This document shows positions 16,860 to 26,089 of a stretch of DNA of 64,000 nt, piece after piece. Source of the DNA: Bradyrhizobium sp. B097 (lineage in GTDB: Bacteria > Pseudomonadota > Alphaproteobacteria > Rhizobiales > Xanthobacteraceae); NCBI RefSeq assembly GCF_038957035.1, contig NZ_CP152412.1:4708501-4772500 (forward strand), written 5' to 3'. Every line of letters starts with the position of its first letter. The stretch's first letter is position 1. The position numbers and the translations under genes are program-made. The notes below the pieces were generated by a model. It did not search any database, was not told the DNA's origin, and saw only the letters and a list, made by a program, of their open reading frames with translations.

Positions 16860-19688
16860 ATGCGCGCCGTCGTCGCCGTCCTGTTGCTTGTCACCGCCGC
16901 CCACGCCGCCCTGTGGGGTCTCTTCCAGGAGAAGCAGTCGGCGCCCGATTTCCGTGGCACGTTGCCGAGCCTGTCCTACGCCCCGTTCGAGTCCGGCCAC
17001 TCCGTCGCGGACGTTGCCGCCGACAGCGAGAAGGTGCGCACCGACCTGCGAAAGCTGTCGACGCTCACCAAAGCGGTCCGCCTCTATTCGTCGACCGAAG
17101 GCAACGAGCTGGTGCCGCCGGTCGCCGCCGAGTTCGGCATGAAGGTCACGGTCGGCGCCTGGATCGACAAGGACGCCAACCGCAACAATCGCGAGCTCGA
17201 AGCCGCGATCAACCTGGCCAAGCGCAACAGCAACGTCATCGGCATCGTGGTCGGCAACGAAACCGTGTTCCGCGGCGAGCAGGTCCCGCTCGAAAACCTC
17301 GGCTCGGTTCCGGAGATCGGCGTGCCGCCTGAGGAGTCCGAGCGCATCCTCCGCGAGGAAGCGCAGCGCCTGCACGACGCGGAAACGCAGCCCGAAGACA
17401 AGCGGTCCGAAGCCGTCAAATGGGCAATCGCCGAAAGCAACGTGCATCGGCTGATCAAGGTGATCCAGCGCGTCAAGAAGTCGGTCAGCGTTCCCGTCAC
17501 GACCGGCGAAATCTGGAACATCTGGCGCGACCATCCGCAGCTCGCCAATTCGTCGGACTTCATCGCCGCGCACGTGCTGCCGTACTGGGAAAACTTCACC
17601 GACAAGCAAGCGGTGGATCAGGCGGTCGACCGCTACAACCTGTTGCGCGACTCGTTCCCCGGCAAGCGCATCCTGATCGCCGAATTCGGCTGGCCGAGCC
17701 AGGGCTACAATCTGCGCAGCGCCGAGCCCGGTCCGTTCCAGCAGGCCACGGTGCTGCGCAATTTCGTCGCGCGCGCCGAAGCCATCGGCATGGACTACAA
17801 CATCGTCGAAGCCATCGATCAGCCGTGGAAGTTCTTCGAAGGCGGCGTCGGTCCCTACTGGGGCATCCTCAATGCCGACCGCGATGCGAAGTTCGCGTGG
17901 ACCGGCCCGGTCACCGATCTGAACTACTGGAAGATCGCGCTGGTCGCCGTGCTGGTCGGCCTCTTCATGTCGCTGCCGATCCTGCGGCTGGACCAGCCGA
18001 CCGTGATGCAGGCGCTGCTGCTGTCAGCCGCCGCCAACGGTGTCGGCGCCTGGGTTGCGACCGTATTCTCGTACTGGACCACGCACTACTTCGTCTGGGG
18101 CTCAGCCTTCGCGCTCAGCCTTGGCCTCGTGCTGCTGGTTCCGCTGGTCCTGATCGCGATGGCGCGGATCGAGGAGATCGCGGCGGTGGCATTCGGCCGC
18201 GGCCCGCGCCGGCTGATCGGCAAGAGCGCGACCCTCGCACCGGCCACGATGGGCGAGAATGTGACGTTCCCGAAAGTCTCGATCCACATCCCGGCCTATT
18301 TCGAACCGGTCGAGATGCTGAAGCAGACGCTCGATGCGGTGTCGCGGCTCGACTATCCGAATTTCGAGTGCGTCTGCATCATCAACAACACGCCCGATCC
18401 CGACTTCTGGCGGCCGATCCAGGATCACTGCCGGATGCTCGGCGAGCGGTTCAAGTTCATCAATGCCGAGAAGGTGCAGGGCTTCAAGGCCGGCGCACTG
18501 CGGATTGCGATGGAGCGGACCGCGGCGGACGCCGAGATCATCGGCATCATCGACGCCGACTATGTCGTGCATCCGGACTGGCTCAAGGACCTGGTGCCGG
18601 CCTTCGCCGATCCGCGTGTCGGCCTGGTGCAGGCGCCGCAGGAGCATCGCGACGGCGACCGCTCGCTGATGCACTACATCATGAACGGTGAATATGCCGG
18701 GTTCTTCGACATCGGCATGGTCCAGCGCAACGAGTTCAATGCCATCATCGTGCACGGCACGATGTGCCTGATCCGCCGCGCCGCGATGGACAAGGCCGGC
18801 GGCTGGTCCTCTGATACGATCTGCGAGGACACCGATCTCGGCCTCTCGATCCAGCAACAGGGCTGGCTCACCCACTACACCAATGTGCGCTACGGCGAAG
18901 GCCTGCTGCCCGACACCTATGAGGCCTTCAAGAAGCAGCGCCACCGCTGGGCCTATGGCGGCTTCCAGATCGTCAAGAAGCACTGGCGGCGCTTCCTGCC
19001 CGGCGCGAGCCGGCTGACGCCGGACCAGCGCCGCGAGTTCTCGCTCGGCTGGCTCAACTGGCTGGGCGCCGAAAGCCTCGGCGTCGTGGTTGCGATCCTC
19101 AATCTGATCTGGGTCCCGATCGTCGCCTTCGCCGACATCGCGATCCCCGACAAGATCCTGACCCTTCCGATCATCGCCTCCTTCATCGTCTCGCTGTTGC
19201 ACTTTGTGGTGCTCTACCGGCTGCGGGTGAACATCAAGGCGGCCCAGATGCTGGGGGCCATGATCGCGGCGATGAGCGTGCAGTGGACGGTGTCGCGCGC
19301 GGTGGCGCAGGGCCTGATCACCGAGCATCTCGCCTTCGCCCGTACCTCGAAGGGCGGCCTGTCGCGGATGTCGATCGAATTCCAGGCGTTCTGGGAAGCC
19401 GTGATCGGCGTGCTGCTCCTGGTCGGCGCCATCGTGCTTGTCGTCACCAACGGCTACAAGCAGGTGCGCGAGATCTACATCTTCGCCGGCGTGTTGGTGC
19501 TGCAAAGCCTGCCATTCCTTGCCGCGGTCTCCATCGCGATCCTGGAGAATTCGCGGATCAACGAGTTCGCGTTCTGGCGCAATAGCGCGATCCGGACCGC
19601 GGAACTGATCGGGCTCCGCCCGGTCAGCCTGCCCTCGGTCGCCGCCCCGTCGCAGCCGGTCGGCTCGGAAATCCGCCACGACAGCTGA
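16860..19688 (+). CDS. ndvB: NdvB-like cyclic beta-(1,3)-glucan synthase (GH17 plus GT2 fusion)
   Basis: A 942-residue membrane enzyme, close to the roughly 102 kDa reported for B. japonicum NdvB. An N-terminal signal anchor precedes a GH17 domain with both catalytic glutamates (Glu134 in VVGNETVF, Glu275 in LIAEFGWPS). Membrane helices follow (about 358-430), then a family 2 glycosyltransferase with VSIHIPAYFEP, the DAD motif at 565-567, EDTD at 656-659 and QRHRW at 693-697. More helices form the C-terminal membrane part. The GT domain polymerises glucose from UDP-glucose in the cytoplasm; the GH17 domain probably branches or cyclises the chain outside. The start ATG at 16860 follows the ndvD gene on the same strand. 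Confidence 0.9.
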   Translation: MRAVVAVLLLVTAAHAALWGLFQEKQSAPDFRGTLPSLSYAPFESGHSVADVAADSEKVRTDLRKLSTLTKAVRLYSSTEGNELVPPVAAEFGMKVTVGAWIDKDANRNNRELEAAINLAKRNSNVIGIVVGNETVFRGEQVPLENLGSVPEIGVPPEESERILREEAQRLHDAETQPEDKRSEAVKWAIAESNVHRLIKVIQRVKKSVSVPVTTGEIWNIWRDHPQLANSSDFIAAHVLPYWENFTDKQAVDQAVDRYNLLRDSFPGKRILIAEFGWPSQGYNLRSAEPGPFQQATVLRNFVARAEAIGMDYNIVEAIDQPWKFFEGGVGPYWGILNADRDAKFAWTGPVTDLNYWKIALVAVLVGLFMSLPILRLDQPTVMQALLLSAAANGVGAWVATVFSYWTTHYFVWGSAFALSLGLVLLVPLVLIAMARIEEIAAVAFGRGPRRLIGKSATLAPATMGENVTFPKVSIHIPAYFEPVEMLKQTLDAVSRLDYPNFECVCIINNTPDPDFWRPIQDHCRMLGERFKFINAEKVQGFKAGALRIAMERTAADAEIIGIIDADYVVHPDWLKDLVPAFADPRVGLVQAPQEHRDGDRSLMHYIMNGEYAGFFDIGMVQRNEFNAIIVHGTMCLIRRAAMDKAGGWSSDTICEDTDLGLSIQQQGWLTHYTNVRYGEGLLPDTYEAFKKQRHRWAYGGFQIVKKHWRRFLPGASRLTPDQRREFSLGWLNWLGAESLGVVVAILNLIWVPIVAFADIAIPDKILTLPIIASFIVSLLHFVVLYRLRVNIKAAQMLGAMIAAMSVQWTVSRAVAQGLITEHLAFARTSKGGLSRMSIEFQAFWEAVIGVLLLVGAIVLVVTNGYKQVREIYIFAGVLVLQSLPFLAAVSIAILENSRINEFAFWRNSAIRTAELIGLRPVSLPSVAAPSQPVGSEIRHDS

Positions 19689-19865
19689 CTAACTTCAAGA
19701 AACCGGCCTAACCCGAGGCGCTAGAACGGCAAATCCGCCGTAACGGTGCACAATTGACCGCCCCTCGGCTATTGACCCGATGGGCCCTGCCCCCTACACA
19801 GCGCGGGCTGGAGCATGATCCGGAGCGGCTCAAAGCCTGCGGCCGGATCCGATGCTCAGGTGAGT

Positions 19866-19941
19866 GAGCGCGTAGCTCAGGCGGTAGAGCACGTGACTTT
19901 TAATCATGGGGTCGAGGGTTCGAGTCCCTCCGCGCTCACCA
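19866..19941 (+). tRNA. tRNA-Lys (anticodon TTT)
   Basis: The full cloverleaf can be folded. Acceptor GAGCGCG pairs with CGCGCTC. The D-stem is GCTC/GAGC, the anticodon stem is CGTGA/TCATG (one G-T pair) with loop CTTTTAA, and the T-stem is GAGGG/CCCTC around TTCGAGT. Discriminator A and CCA are encoded. The anticodon TTT reads AAA and AAG lysine codons. Confidence 0.96.
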
Positions 19942-20237
19942 ATTCCCCAGACTTTCCGAGCTGTTTCACAGGCTCCCCGAAGCAACATCCATTTGCCGTG
20001 GGTGCCGCACGTCATTAAGCGCGGCGAGGGATGGCGATAGTTAGGACTCATCCTGGAAGTAGCGTTTCACCAATTACGGTCCCCGAGAACTTTCCCGTTA
20101 GGCTTAGGCAGCTTGAGTTGGTCGCGCCGAGCACAGAGGCCGCCAATCTTGTCGAGCATCCGTTCAAGCAGCGCTTCGGTCGCTGCCGTTGGCCATCCCT
20201 CTTTCCATGTGCAAAATGCGATACTAGGAGCTAGCAC

Positions 20238-20693
20238 ATGAAACTTGCCAGGGCAGTCGCAGTTTGGGTCGTGCCCTGCGCACTTGCCGCAACTGCCAAC
20301 GCACAGAGCTGCCTCATGGGCCCCATCAAAACGAAGGATGGCTCGCTGCAGACGTGGACTGTCGTCAATCACTGCGGCGCACCGGTAACAGTGCGCTATT
20401 CGCTGAAAGGTCCCCTAGGCAAAGATGCAAAAAGCGCGGTCGTCCCCGCTTGCAGTAGGCAGCGGATTGTTCAGACCTTCGAGACAGACCACATCGATTT
20501 TCTAGAAACGGCATATGGTCCAGGCTGGGAGAAGATTTGCCCATCATTGGACGATGAGATTCGACCCAAGAAGCGACCGGAAAAATCAACCAACGAAGCA
20601 GATCAGATCCCATTTCCATCCATCAGCCCTCCGCCCTTGGCCGGTCCCAAGCCAATAGGCCCTGCGGGAGGGAAACCCATTCCCAAGGGATAG
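20238..20693 (+). CDS. Hypothetical secreted protein
   Basis: A 151-residue protein starting at ATG 20238 behind AGGAG. It has a signal peptide (VAVWVVPCALAATANA, likely cut before QSC), a small domain with cysteines at HCGAP, VPACSR and KICPS, and a Pro-rich C-terminus (SISPPPLAGPKPIGPAGG). No family recognised. The base composition is lower in GC than its neighbours, which suggests acquisition by transfer. It lies between tRNA-Lys and an IS element. Confidence 0.7.
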   Translation: MKLARAVAVWVVPCALAATANAQSCLMGPIKTKDGSLQTWTVVNHCGAPVTVRYSLKGPLGKDAKSAVVPACSRQRIVQTFETDHIDFLETAYGPGWEKICPSLDDEIRPKKRPEKSTNEADQIPFPSISPPPLAGPKPIGPAGGKPIPKG

Positions 20694-20761
20694 TCTGGGG
20701 ATTGATTTCTCAGTGCCCCCCGCGACCCGCAACAGTCTGGATGCTCCCGCAACTGCGACTA

Positions 20762-21614
20762 GGACGAATCCACATTCAACGGAGCCAAATGCAGATTGCG
20801 GCGAGGTGGACGAAGGCGAGGAAGTAGTCAGCTCGTCGGTCATATCGCGTGGCGAAGCGGCGGAAGTGTTTGAGCTTGTTGAAGCAGCGCTCGATGCGGT
20901 TGCGTAGCTTGTAGATCGTCTCGTCGTGCGGGATGGGGACCTTACGAGAACGGGTTGAGGGGATTACCGCTTCAGCGTTCATGTCTGCGATGGTCGTGCG
21001 TAGATCGTTGTTGTCGTAGGCCTTGTCGGCGAGCACGGCCTCGGCGTTGAAGCCCTCGAGCAGGGCTTTTGCAGTGAGGTTGTCGTGTCGTTGGCCGGCG
21101 GTGAGCATGAAGCGCAGCGGCCGACCGAGGCTGTCGCAGAGCATATGGATCTTGGTCGTCAATCCACCTCGGGAACGCCCCAACTCCTGAGTTTTGGCCC
21201 CCCTTTTCCGCTCGCGGCCTGCTGGTGGACACGAACCAGAGTGGTGTCGAGCATCAGGTATTTGTTGTCGCGATCCTTGATCAGTTCGGCAAACACCTTC
21301 TCCCATACGCCGGCCTTGGCCCAGCGAGTGAAACGCGCGTGTACGCTCTTCCACTTGCCATAGCGCTCCGGCAGGTGCTGCCAGTTGGCACCGGACCGTA
21401 GAACCCACAAAACCCCGTTCACGAACAAGCGGTTGTCAACACCGCTGCGGCCGGGATCACCTACCTTGCCTGGCAGCATAGGTGCAATCCGAGCCCATTG
21501 TGCCTCGCTTAGCTCATAGCGCTTCACACCCATCAGTCCGCTCCGAATCAAAAGGTTCGGAACGCATTGATTCAGCATCATTCAGCTATGGGAATCCTGA
21601 ATGTGGATTGGTCC
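20762..21614 (-). mobile_element. IS5-family insertion sequence, IS427-like, about 853 bp
   Basis: The ends carry inverted repeats: the left end reads GGACGAATCCACATTCA and the right end, on the other strand, reads GGACCAATCCACATTCA, one mismatch in 17. Both ends are flanked by CTAG. The duplicated target is therefore TA (20760-20761 and 21615-21616), or CTAG if the repeats are taken 2 bp shorter. It carries one transposase gene split over two frames, as in the IS427 group. It landed between two hypothetical genes and disrupts neither. Confidence 0.85.
20776..21533 (-). CDS. IS5-family transposase, two frames joined by a -1 frameshift
   Basis: The first frame (21533 down to 21159) starts MGVKRYELSEAQWARI and carries the N-terminal DUF4096-like helix-turn-helix domain and the first catalytic Asp in MLDTTLVRVHQ. 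The second frame (ending at 20776) continues with GRSRGGLTTKIHML, the second Asp in VLADKAYD and the Glu in RNRIERCFNKLK, completing a DDE RNase H-fold transposase. The frames overlap at an A4G6 run at 21198-21207, where -1 slippage would fuse them, a known strategy of this IS group. No other lesion is seen, so the element may be active. Confidence 0.85.
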
Positions 21615-21720
21615 TAGCTCAGTGTCGACCGAATTTCACGCTGTTCAAGATGACTGAGCCGAAGTTGCAGCAGTGCCCTCATTTCCCAAGCCGATCACAG
21701 ATACCGTCACCGCTACCCGC

Positions 21721-21966
21721 TCACGGTCCCACCGTCAGCGGCAGCTCGCCCTGGCCGTTCGTCCAGTCGATGATGTCGAGCTGCAGCCCTCGCTTCAGCA
21801 TCTCGGCCTCGAGGCTGCCGGCGTGGCGTTTCCACTCCGGCGTCGCGCGGACCCGGAATTTTGGCTCTTCGCCGTGTGCCTCGAAATCATCGTCGGCTTT
21901 GAGCGCGCCGCGGATGGCTTCGTACATCATCTTCAGGCTGGCGTCGGTGAAGGCGCCGTAGTCCAT
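21721..21966 (-). CDS. Small hypothetical protein
   Basis: An 81-residue acidic-to-neutral protein starting at ATG 21966 with MDYGAFTDASLKMMYEAIRG. It is predicted mostly helical, with no signal peptide or membrane segment. The segment FRVRATPEWKRHAGSLEAEMLKR looks like a regular amphipathic helix. I do not recognise a named domain, but codon use is typical of the host and the protein looks conserved rather than random. A terminator-like hairpin lies just upstream at 21997-22030. Confidence 0.65.
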   Translation of the reverse strand: MDYGAFTDASLKMMYEAIRGALKADDDFEAHGEEPKFRVRATPEWKRHAGSLEAEMLKRGLQLDIIDWTNGQGELPLTVGP

Positions 21967-21996
21967 CGGTCGTCTCCCTCAGCACTCTCGGAACGC

Positions 21997-22030
21997 AAAA
22001 GGCCGCCACGGAGCTTGTCGTGGCGGCCTT
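21997..22030 (-). terminator. Intrinsic terminator (minus strand)
   Basis: The arms AAGGCCGCCACG and CGTGGCGGCCTT form a 12-bp perfect stem. Read on the minus strand, it is followed by TTTT. No minus-strand gene directly precedes it other than 22200-22445, which has its own hairpin at 22141-22166, so this may be a second terminator for the same transcript. Confidence 0.6.
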
Positions 22031-22140
22031 CGGCGTAGCGGCCCATCCAGACGGCCCAACATGAGCGTGGATGAGTCGCGTTAATGAAACGTTGTTCGTG
22101 CGGCGGCATCCATCCGTGGGCTCGCCGACAAAGCCGGCAA

Positions 22141-22166
22141 AGAAGGGCCCCGCCGAAGCGAGGTCC
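22141..22166 (-). terminator. Intrinsic terminator (minus strand) after the gene at 22200-22445
   Basis: On the minus strand a nine-pair stem with one mismatch (GGACCTCGC against GCGGGGCCC) closes a TTCG tetraloop and is followed by TTCTTT. It lies 34 bp beyond the stop codon of the small secreted-protein gene. Confidence 0.6.
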
Positions 22167-22199
22167 TCTTTGGTTACGCGTGGTGCGTCCCGCTGCCGT

Positions 22200-22445
22200 T
22201 TAGTCGTCGTCCCAGTCACGACCACGGATCACGATGCCACGGTCGCGGTAGTAATCGCGGTGATGGTGCCAGCCGTGGTGCCAGCCGCGATCGTGCTCCC
22301 GGTATACGCGCGGACCGTCATACCGATCGCCGTAATAGCCGGGGCTGCTACCGAAATAGACGCCGACACCCTGCGCGCTGGCAATGGTCGGTGCCGCTAT
22401 CGAGAGGGCCGCCGCTGCGGCAAGGGCGTAAGTAAGCTTCGTCAT
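22200..22445 (-). CDS. Small secreted His/Tyr/Arg-rich protein
   Basis: An 81-residue protein with a clear signal peptide (LTYALAAAAALSIAAPTIASAQG). The mature part of about 55 residues is dominated by Gly, Tyr, Arg, His and Asp (HHGWHHHRDYYRDRG). Such proteins are frequent in Bradyrhizobium and their function is unknown; the histidine cluster could bind metal (inference). A strong ribosome-binding site (GGAAAGGAGGATGTC) precedes the ATG, which points to high expression, and a terminator follows the gene. Confidence 0.75.
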   Translation of the reverse strand: MTKLTYALAAAAALSIAAPTIASAQGVGVYFGSSPGYYGDRYDGPRVYREHDRGWHHGWHHHRDYYRDRGIVIRGRDWDDD

Positions 22446-22696
22446 GACATCCTCCTTTCCAGTACCGTGACAACGACTGGCGTCTGCGCATGTTGCAGGA
22501 ACAAGTTCGGAACTTTTCTGAACGCATGTTCAGCATCGTGGCGAGATAGACGCGATCGGCAGGGCCTCGTCCGGGTAGCGGACCGAGATGTCCGTGAGAA
22601 CGAGCTGCTTGACCCCACTGCTCGCCGCAAGCGCGGCAGCTTCGGTAGCCGTCGACGCGGTATTCGTGCTTCACCGATCGCGCGGACGAGCCAAAT

Positions 22697-24934
22697 CTAA
22701 ACGATATGGAAGCCGCTCTGGTGCTCGAGCAACTGCGCCGTTGAGACATGCTGGAGCGTGATCGTGTCGCGGGCGGCATCGGTGATGACCGCGTTGCCGG
22801 ACGCGTCGTCATGGATCGCGGCGACCAGGGCGCTCAGATCCGCAAAGACGCTCTTGCTGAATTGCAGCGTATCGGTCGCGGGCGCAAAGTGCGTGTGCGT
22901 CACACGGCCGAAGTTTTCCGCGAACACGAATGTGTCCTGCGCTACCGCACTGGAAAGCTGGTTGCCGCTCTGGCCCGGTGATGCCGCCGCGACAACCAAC
23001 GTTCCTCCATTCCCATCATTAGTGAACTGGAAATTGTCCTGCGCGTACACCCCGAGGAAGTGGAGCGTGGCCGTGTGCGAGCCATCGCTCACCGAAAGCT
23101 CTCCGGAGGCAGCGTCGAAGCTGGAATGGACGGTGTTGAAGGTGATGCCGTGCAAGTCGATTTGATCGGACCCCTGCCCGCCATCGCCGCTGAACGCGAT
23201 CATCTGGCCGTTGAACGTGGATGGCTGTTGAAGGTTCAACGTCGTGCCGTCGAAGGTTGTTGGTGCAGCGGCATTCGGAGCGGGGTCTGAAGGAACGACG
23301 TGAACCTGCGCTGCAGACGCAAAGAACTGGTCGGATGCCGCACCCGCTTGAACCAACGAAATTCCGGAAGATCCAACCGACGCAACTTGGGTGACCTTGC
23401 TGCCATCGAACGCGAGTTCGGTGACTTGACCGGCACTGTCCTGGGTTATCAGTTCCGCGATTCCGGCCGTCATGTTCTTGACGTCGTGAACAGGATCGTA
23501 GCTTCCCGGCAACAAATTGCTTCCAATCAGCTTCCCTTGATCGAAGTACAGAATGTCTATTTGGCCCGTCGCAGATTGAGTTATGACGTCGGAATGGCCG
23601 TCAGCATTGACGTCTGCAACTCCAACGACGTTCCAAAATGCTTGATTGGTGAGAGCGCTTGCAGTCAGGTGGCCGACGGAATCGAACCATAGAAAGTCGA
23701 TCTGGCTGTTCCACTGCGTCACGAACCCGGGGTTCGTCTCTCCGCTGAAATGCCCCGCGCCCTTGATGTCCAAATAGCTGCCGGCGAGCAGAAGCGATGC
23801 CGAGAATTTGCCTCCGGAAAACCAAAGCAGGTCGATCTGGCCATTGGATTGCGTGACAAATTGAGTGCTGCCCGTCGAGTTAAAATCGACATCGCCAACA
23901 ACTTTCCAAAAGCCTTGAGGGGTCAGCGACGAGCCAGTCAGGTTGCCGGAGCCAAATTGCAATAGATCGATCTGACCATCCGTCAGCTGCGCAGCAACAT
24001 TATTGGTCTGGGTGCTCGCAGGTGCGGACGATGCCCCGATGTGAAACCCCAGGGAATCGAGCTGCTGCAGATCGACCGAAGTAAGATGCTGCAGCGTGCT
24101 GCCGGTGTAATATTCGTTGAAGGGATCATTTGCCCCCTGCACGCCGCTGTTGAGGAAGTCGCTCGGATCCGAGTTCTGGCCGTAGTCCGCGAGCTTCGTG
24201 CCGCCTCCGTTCAGGGAGAAATAGGCCGCTGATGCGGGAATATTGTTCGAGAACAACCGGACACCGGAACTGGTGAAGCGGTAGAAATCAAAAATATCCG
24301 GTTGTGATCCGTAGGGAACGCGGCCCATGGCGTGAGTGAGTTCGTGAAGGGCGACGCCAACCAGAAGACTGGGATCGATGTCGGTGGCAAAGGTAAGGCT
24401 ACCGTCATCGGTCGTCGTGTCGTTCGCACCGATCACCCCCCAGAGCTTGAGCTGGGCGTTCCACACCGCGACCGAGGACTGGCCCTGGATCGAAGTTCCT
24501 GCCGGCAACGCATTGAAAGTCGTGTCACCCGCAGACGCATAGTTCACCAGGTCAGCCCTGACCGTCGAATAGCTGAGCCACTGTCCACTATCGGCGCCCC
24601 CCGCGGCGCCGCCACCGGTGCCGCTATAGTCGACGTTGAAATTGAGCGTGATCTTGTCGGTGATCGCTGCACTCAAAAGCGCTGCCGCCTGCTCGATTCC
24701 TTGTCGGAAGCTGGCAGGCGCCGCCATTGCGGCAGCGTCGAAGATCAGGTTGATCGTGAGCCCGCCGGAGGTCTCCGCGACGACAGAGCCCACGCCGCCC
24801 GAGCCGGAGCCGCTCACCGCAGTCTGCGCTTGAACCGATTCATCAGGGAGGACGACAGGCGTCGGCGGCGGGCTGTATGGCGCAGGCGCCTCACCACCGT
24901 CCTGATCCTGTTGTAACGCAGCCCTGGATATCAT
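22697..24934 (-). CDS. Secreted zinc metalloprotease (NF038122-like) with VCBS-like repeats
   Basis: A 745-residue protein with no Sec signal peptide; the N-terminus is Gln/Pro-rich. The catalytic domain (about residues 55-300) has the zincin motif HELTH at 197-201 followed by AMGRVPYGSQPDIFDF, and resembles the NF038122 metalloprotease family. Residues ~310-545 contain repeated short units with the consensus GQIDLLWFxxGxLxxSxL and FWKVVGDVDFNxxGxxD, of FG-GAP/VCBS type. The last ~170 residues are a beta-rich module (FDGTTLNLQQPSTFNGQ to NDGNGGTLVV) also seen at the end of the 48998-52069 protein. Lack of a signal peptide plus this end suggest type I secretion. A transporter is not encoded nearby. 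Confidence 0.75.
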   Translation of the reverse strand: MISRAALQQDQDGGEAPAPYSPPPTPVVLPDESVQAQTAVSGSGSGGVGSVVAETSGGLTINLIFDAAAMAAPASFRQGIEQAAALLSAAITDKITLNFNVDYSGTGGGAAGGADSGQWLSYSTVRADLVNYASAGDTTFNALPAGTSIQGQSSVAVWNAQLKLWGVIGANDTTTDDGSLTFATDIDPSLLVGVALHELTHAMGRVPYGSQPDIFDFYRFTSSGVRLFSNNIPASAAYFSLNGGGTKLADYGQNSDPSDFLNSGVQGANDPFNEYYTGSTLQHLTSVDLQQLDSLGFHIGASSAPASTQTNNVAAQLTDGQIDLLQFGSGNLTGSSLTPQGFWKVVGDVDFNSTGSTQFVTQSNGQIDLLWFSGGKFSASLLLAGSYLDIKGAGHFSGETNPGFVTQWNSQIDFLWFDSVGHLTASALTNQAFWNVVGVADVNADGHSDVITQSATGQIDILYFDQGKLIGSNLLPGSYDPVHDVKNMTAGIAELITQDSAGQVTELAFDGSKVTQVASVGSSGISLVQAGAASDQFFASAAQVHVVPSDPAPNAAAPTTFDGTTLNLQQPSTFNGQMIAFSGDGGQGSDQIDLHGITFNTVHSSFDAASGELSVSDGSHTATLHFLGVYAQDNFQFTNDGNGGTLVVAAASPGQSGNQLSSAVAQDTFVFAENFGRVTHTHFAPATDTLQFSKSVFADLSALVAAIHDDASGNAVITDAARDTITLQHVSTAQLLEHQSGFHIV

Positions 24935-25287
24935 CGCTCGCTCCAGCTTTGGATCGCCCTATCGAGGGGATCCTGACCTTCCGCTTCCTCGGCAGGGCTC
25001 AAGCAGAAGATGCGCGGTCATCCTTAACCAGATCTTAAAGCCGGTATTCTCGTGCTGTTCACGGCACCAGGCCGGATACATTCCGTGGAAGCTAAAGTTG
25101 GCGGCCGCGCAAAGGTTCCGGCGCCAAGGTGGTCCGGCCGTCGAAACGATCGCGACGCGGGCCGCGGGGCAGTGCTGGTCTTCCGCGCGGCCGCCAAGAT
25201 CATAACAGCCGGCTTGAACTCGCCGATCTTCCGGACCGAGATTGGCGCTTGCACCGTCGCGCCGCGTCCGTGTCACGCGTCAATCAG
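24935..25287. other. Intergenic region, no gene seen
   Basis: This stretch of about 350 bp lies upstream of the metalloprotease gene and contains only short overlapping frames without ribosome-binding sites or plausible composition. I see no RNA gene or repeat in it. It presumably carries the protease promoter. Confidence 0.5.
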
Positions 25288-25482
25288 TCATAGCCCCAAG
25301 CATCGAAACAGCTGGGCGAGCGCCGTGTTGGCGGATTGCGCGCGCCGTTCGAGGATTTCGGCCGCCGAGGCGTAGTTGCGTGCCAGGATCTGGAGCGCGC
25401 GTCGCGCATCCGGCAGCGTGGACTGCTTGGCCATCTCCAGGCACTGGTGCTCGAAGTAGCGAAGCTCCTCAAGTTCGGTCAT
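25288..25482 (-). CDS. Small helical hypothetical protein
   Basis: A 64-residue protein (MTELEELRYFEHQCLEMAKQ to LFRCLGL) starting at ATG 25482. It is entirely helical in appearance, with heptad-like spacing of Leu and Ala. Small proteins of this shape are widespread in Bradyrhizobium with no known function. A frame shifted by one gives a competing 62-residue ORF, but its Ser/Arg/Pro-rich composition is unlikely to be real. Confidence 0.65.
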   Translation of the reverse strand: MTELEELRYFEHQCLEMAKQSTLPDARRALQILARNYASAAEILERRAQSANTALAQLFRCLGL

Positions 25483-25819
25483 TGCGATTCGTCCGATTTC
25501 ATCTGCATCTTCGAACTCAGTGCGCCAACGACCTAGTGAAAGTTTGGCAAGATTGTTGCAGACGAGGGATGATCCGGTCGGAGTGTTGCTGGAGGCATGA
25601 TTTGATAATCACTGCTCCGTGACCCGTGCGGGTGCGTGCTACGCGGATCGACAAGCACGCCCGATCGCATCACTATGCGTGAGTCTTGCTTGGGACACAG
25701 TAACGTCTTGGCCGCAGCGTTGGGGCATCTTCGCTCGGATTGCCGTGGCGAGGCATGCGGTGGAGTGGTTGGCGCAGGCACGTGGCCGGCGTGTCCTTGA
25801 GTTGGCATTGTTGTATCAG
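25483..25819. other. Intergenic region, no gene seen
   Basis: About 340 bp between two small divergent genes. It contains longer frames on both strands, but their Arg/Pro/Ser-rich translations look like shadows. I see no repeat, tRNA or clear terminator. Confidence 0.4.
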
Positions 25820-26050
25820 ATGAAGAAACGCGATTGGGCCTTCGTGGCCGCCTGTGTGGCCGGCGCGCTGTTGTTCGGTGTCTGGAGTTTCCAGATGGGG
25901 ATCGCGTTTCATCGCTCCCGGCAGGGCGCAACCGATCTCTCCAGCTCGCACCGGCGTAGCCTGGGCGGCTCTCAGGACGGCTCTTCTGCAGGTATCCCTG
26001 CCCGGCCCGCGGCCGACGACAGCGACCAACAGGCCCGACAGCCGCGATAG
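25820..26050 (+). CDS. Small single-pass membrane protein, hypothetical
   Basis: A 76-residue frame from ATG 25820. It has a basic MKKRD start, one hydrophobic segment (WAFVAACVAGALLFGVWSFQMGIAF) and a polar tail. The arrangement fits a small N-in membrane protein with a soluble C-terminus. The frame is open for a further ~200 bp upstream, but no convincing start is seen there. No family recognised. Confidence 0.45.
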   Translation: MKKRDWAFVAACVAGALLFGVWSFQMGIAFHRSRQGATDLSSSHRRSLGGSQDGSSAGIPARPAADDSDQQARQPR

Positions 26051-26089
26051 CCGGCGCAATTGCGTTCTTCACCGCCGCATCGCCTCGAA

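Noticed and set aside
20067..20372. Minus-strand frame containing GWPTAATEALLERMLDKIGG
   Set aside because: It could be a remnant of a gene, but most of the frame overlaps the secreted-protein gene at 20238 and no family could be recognised.
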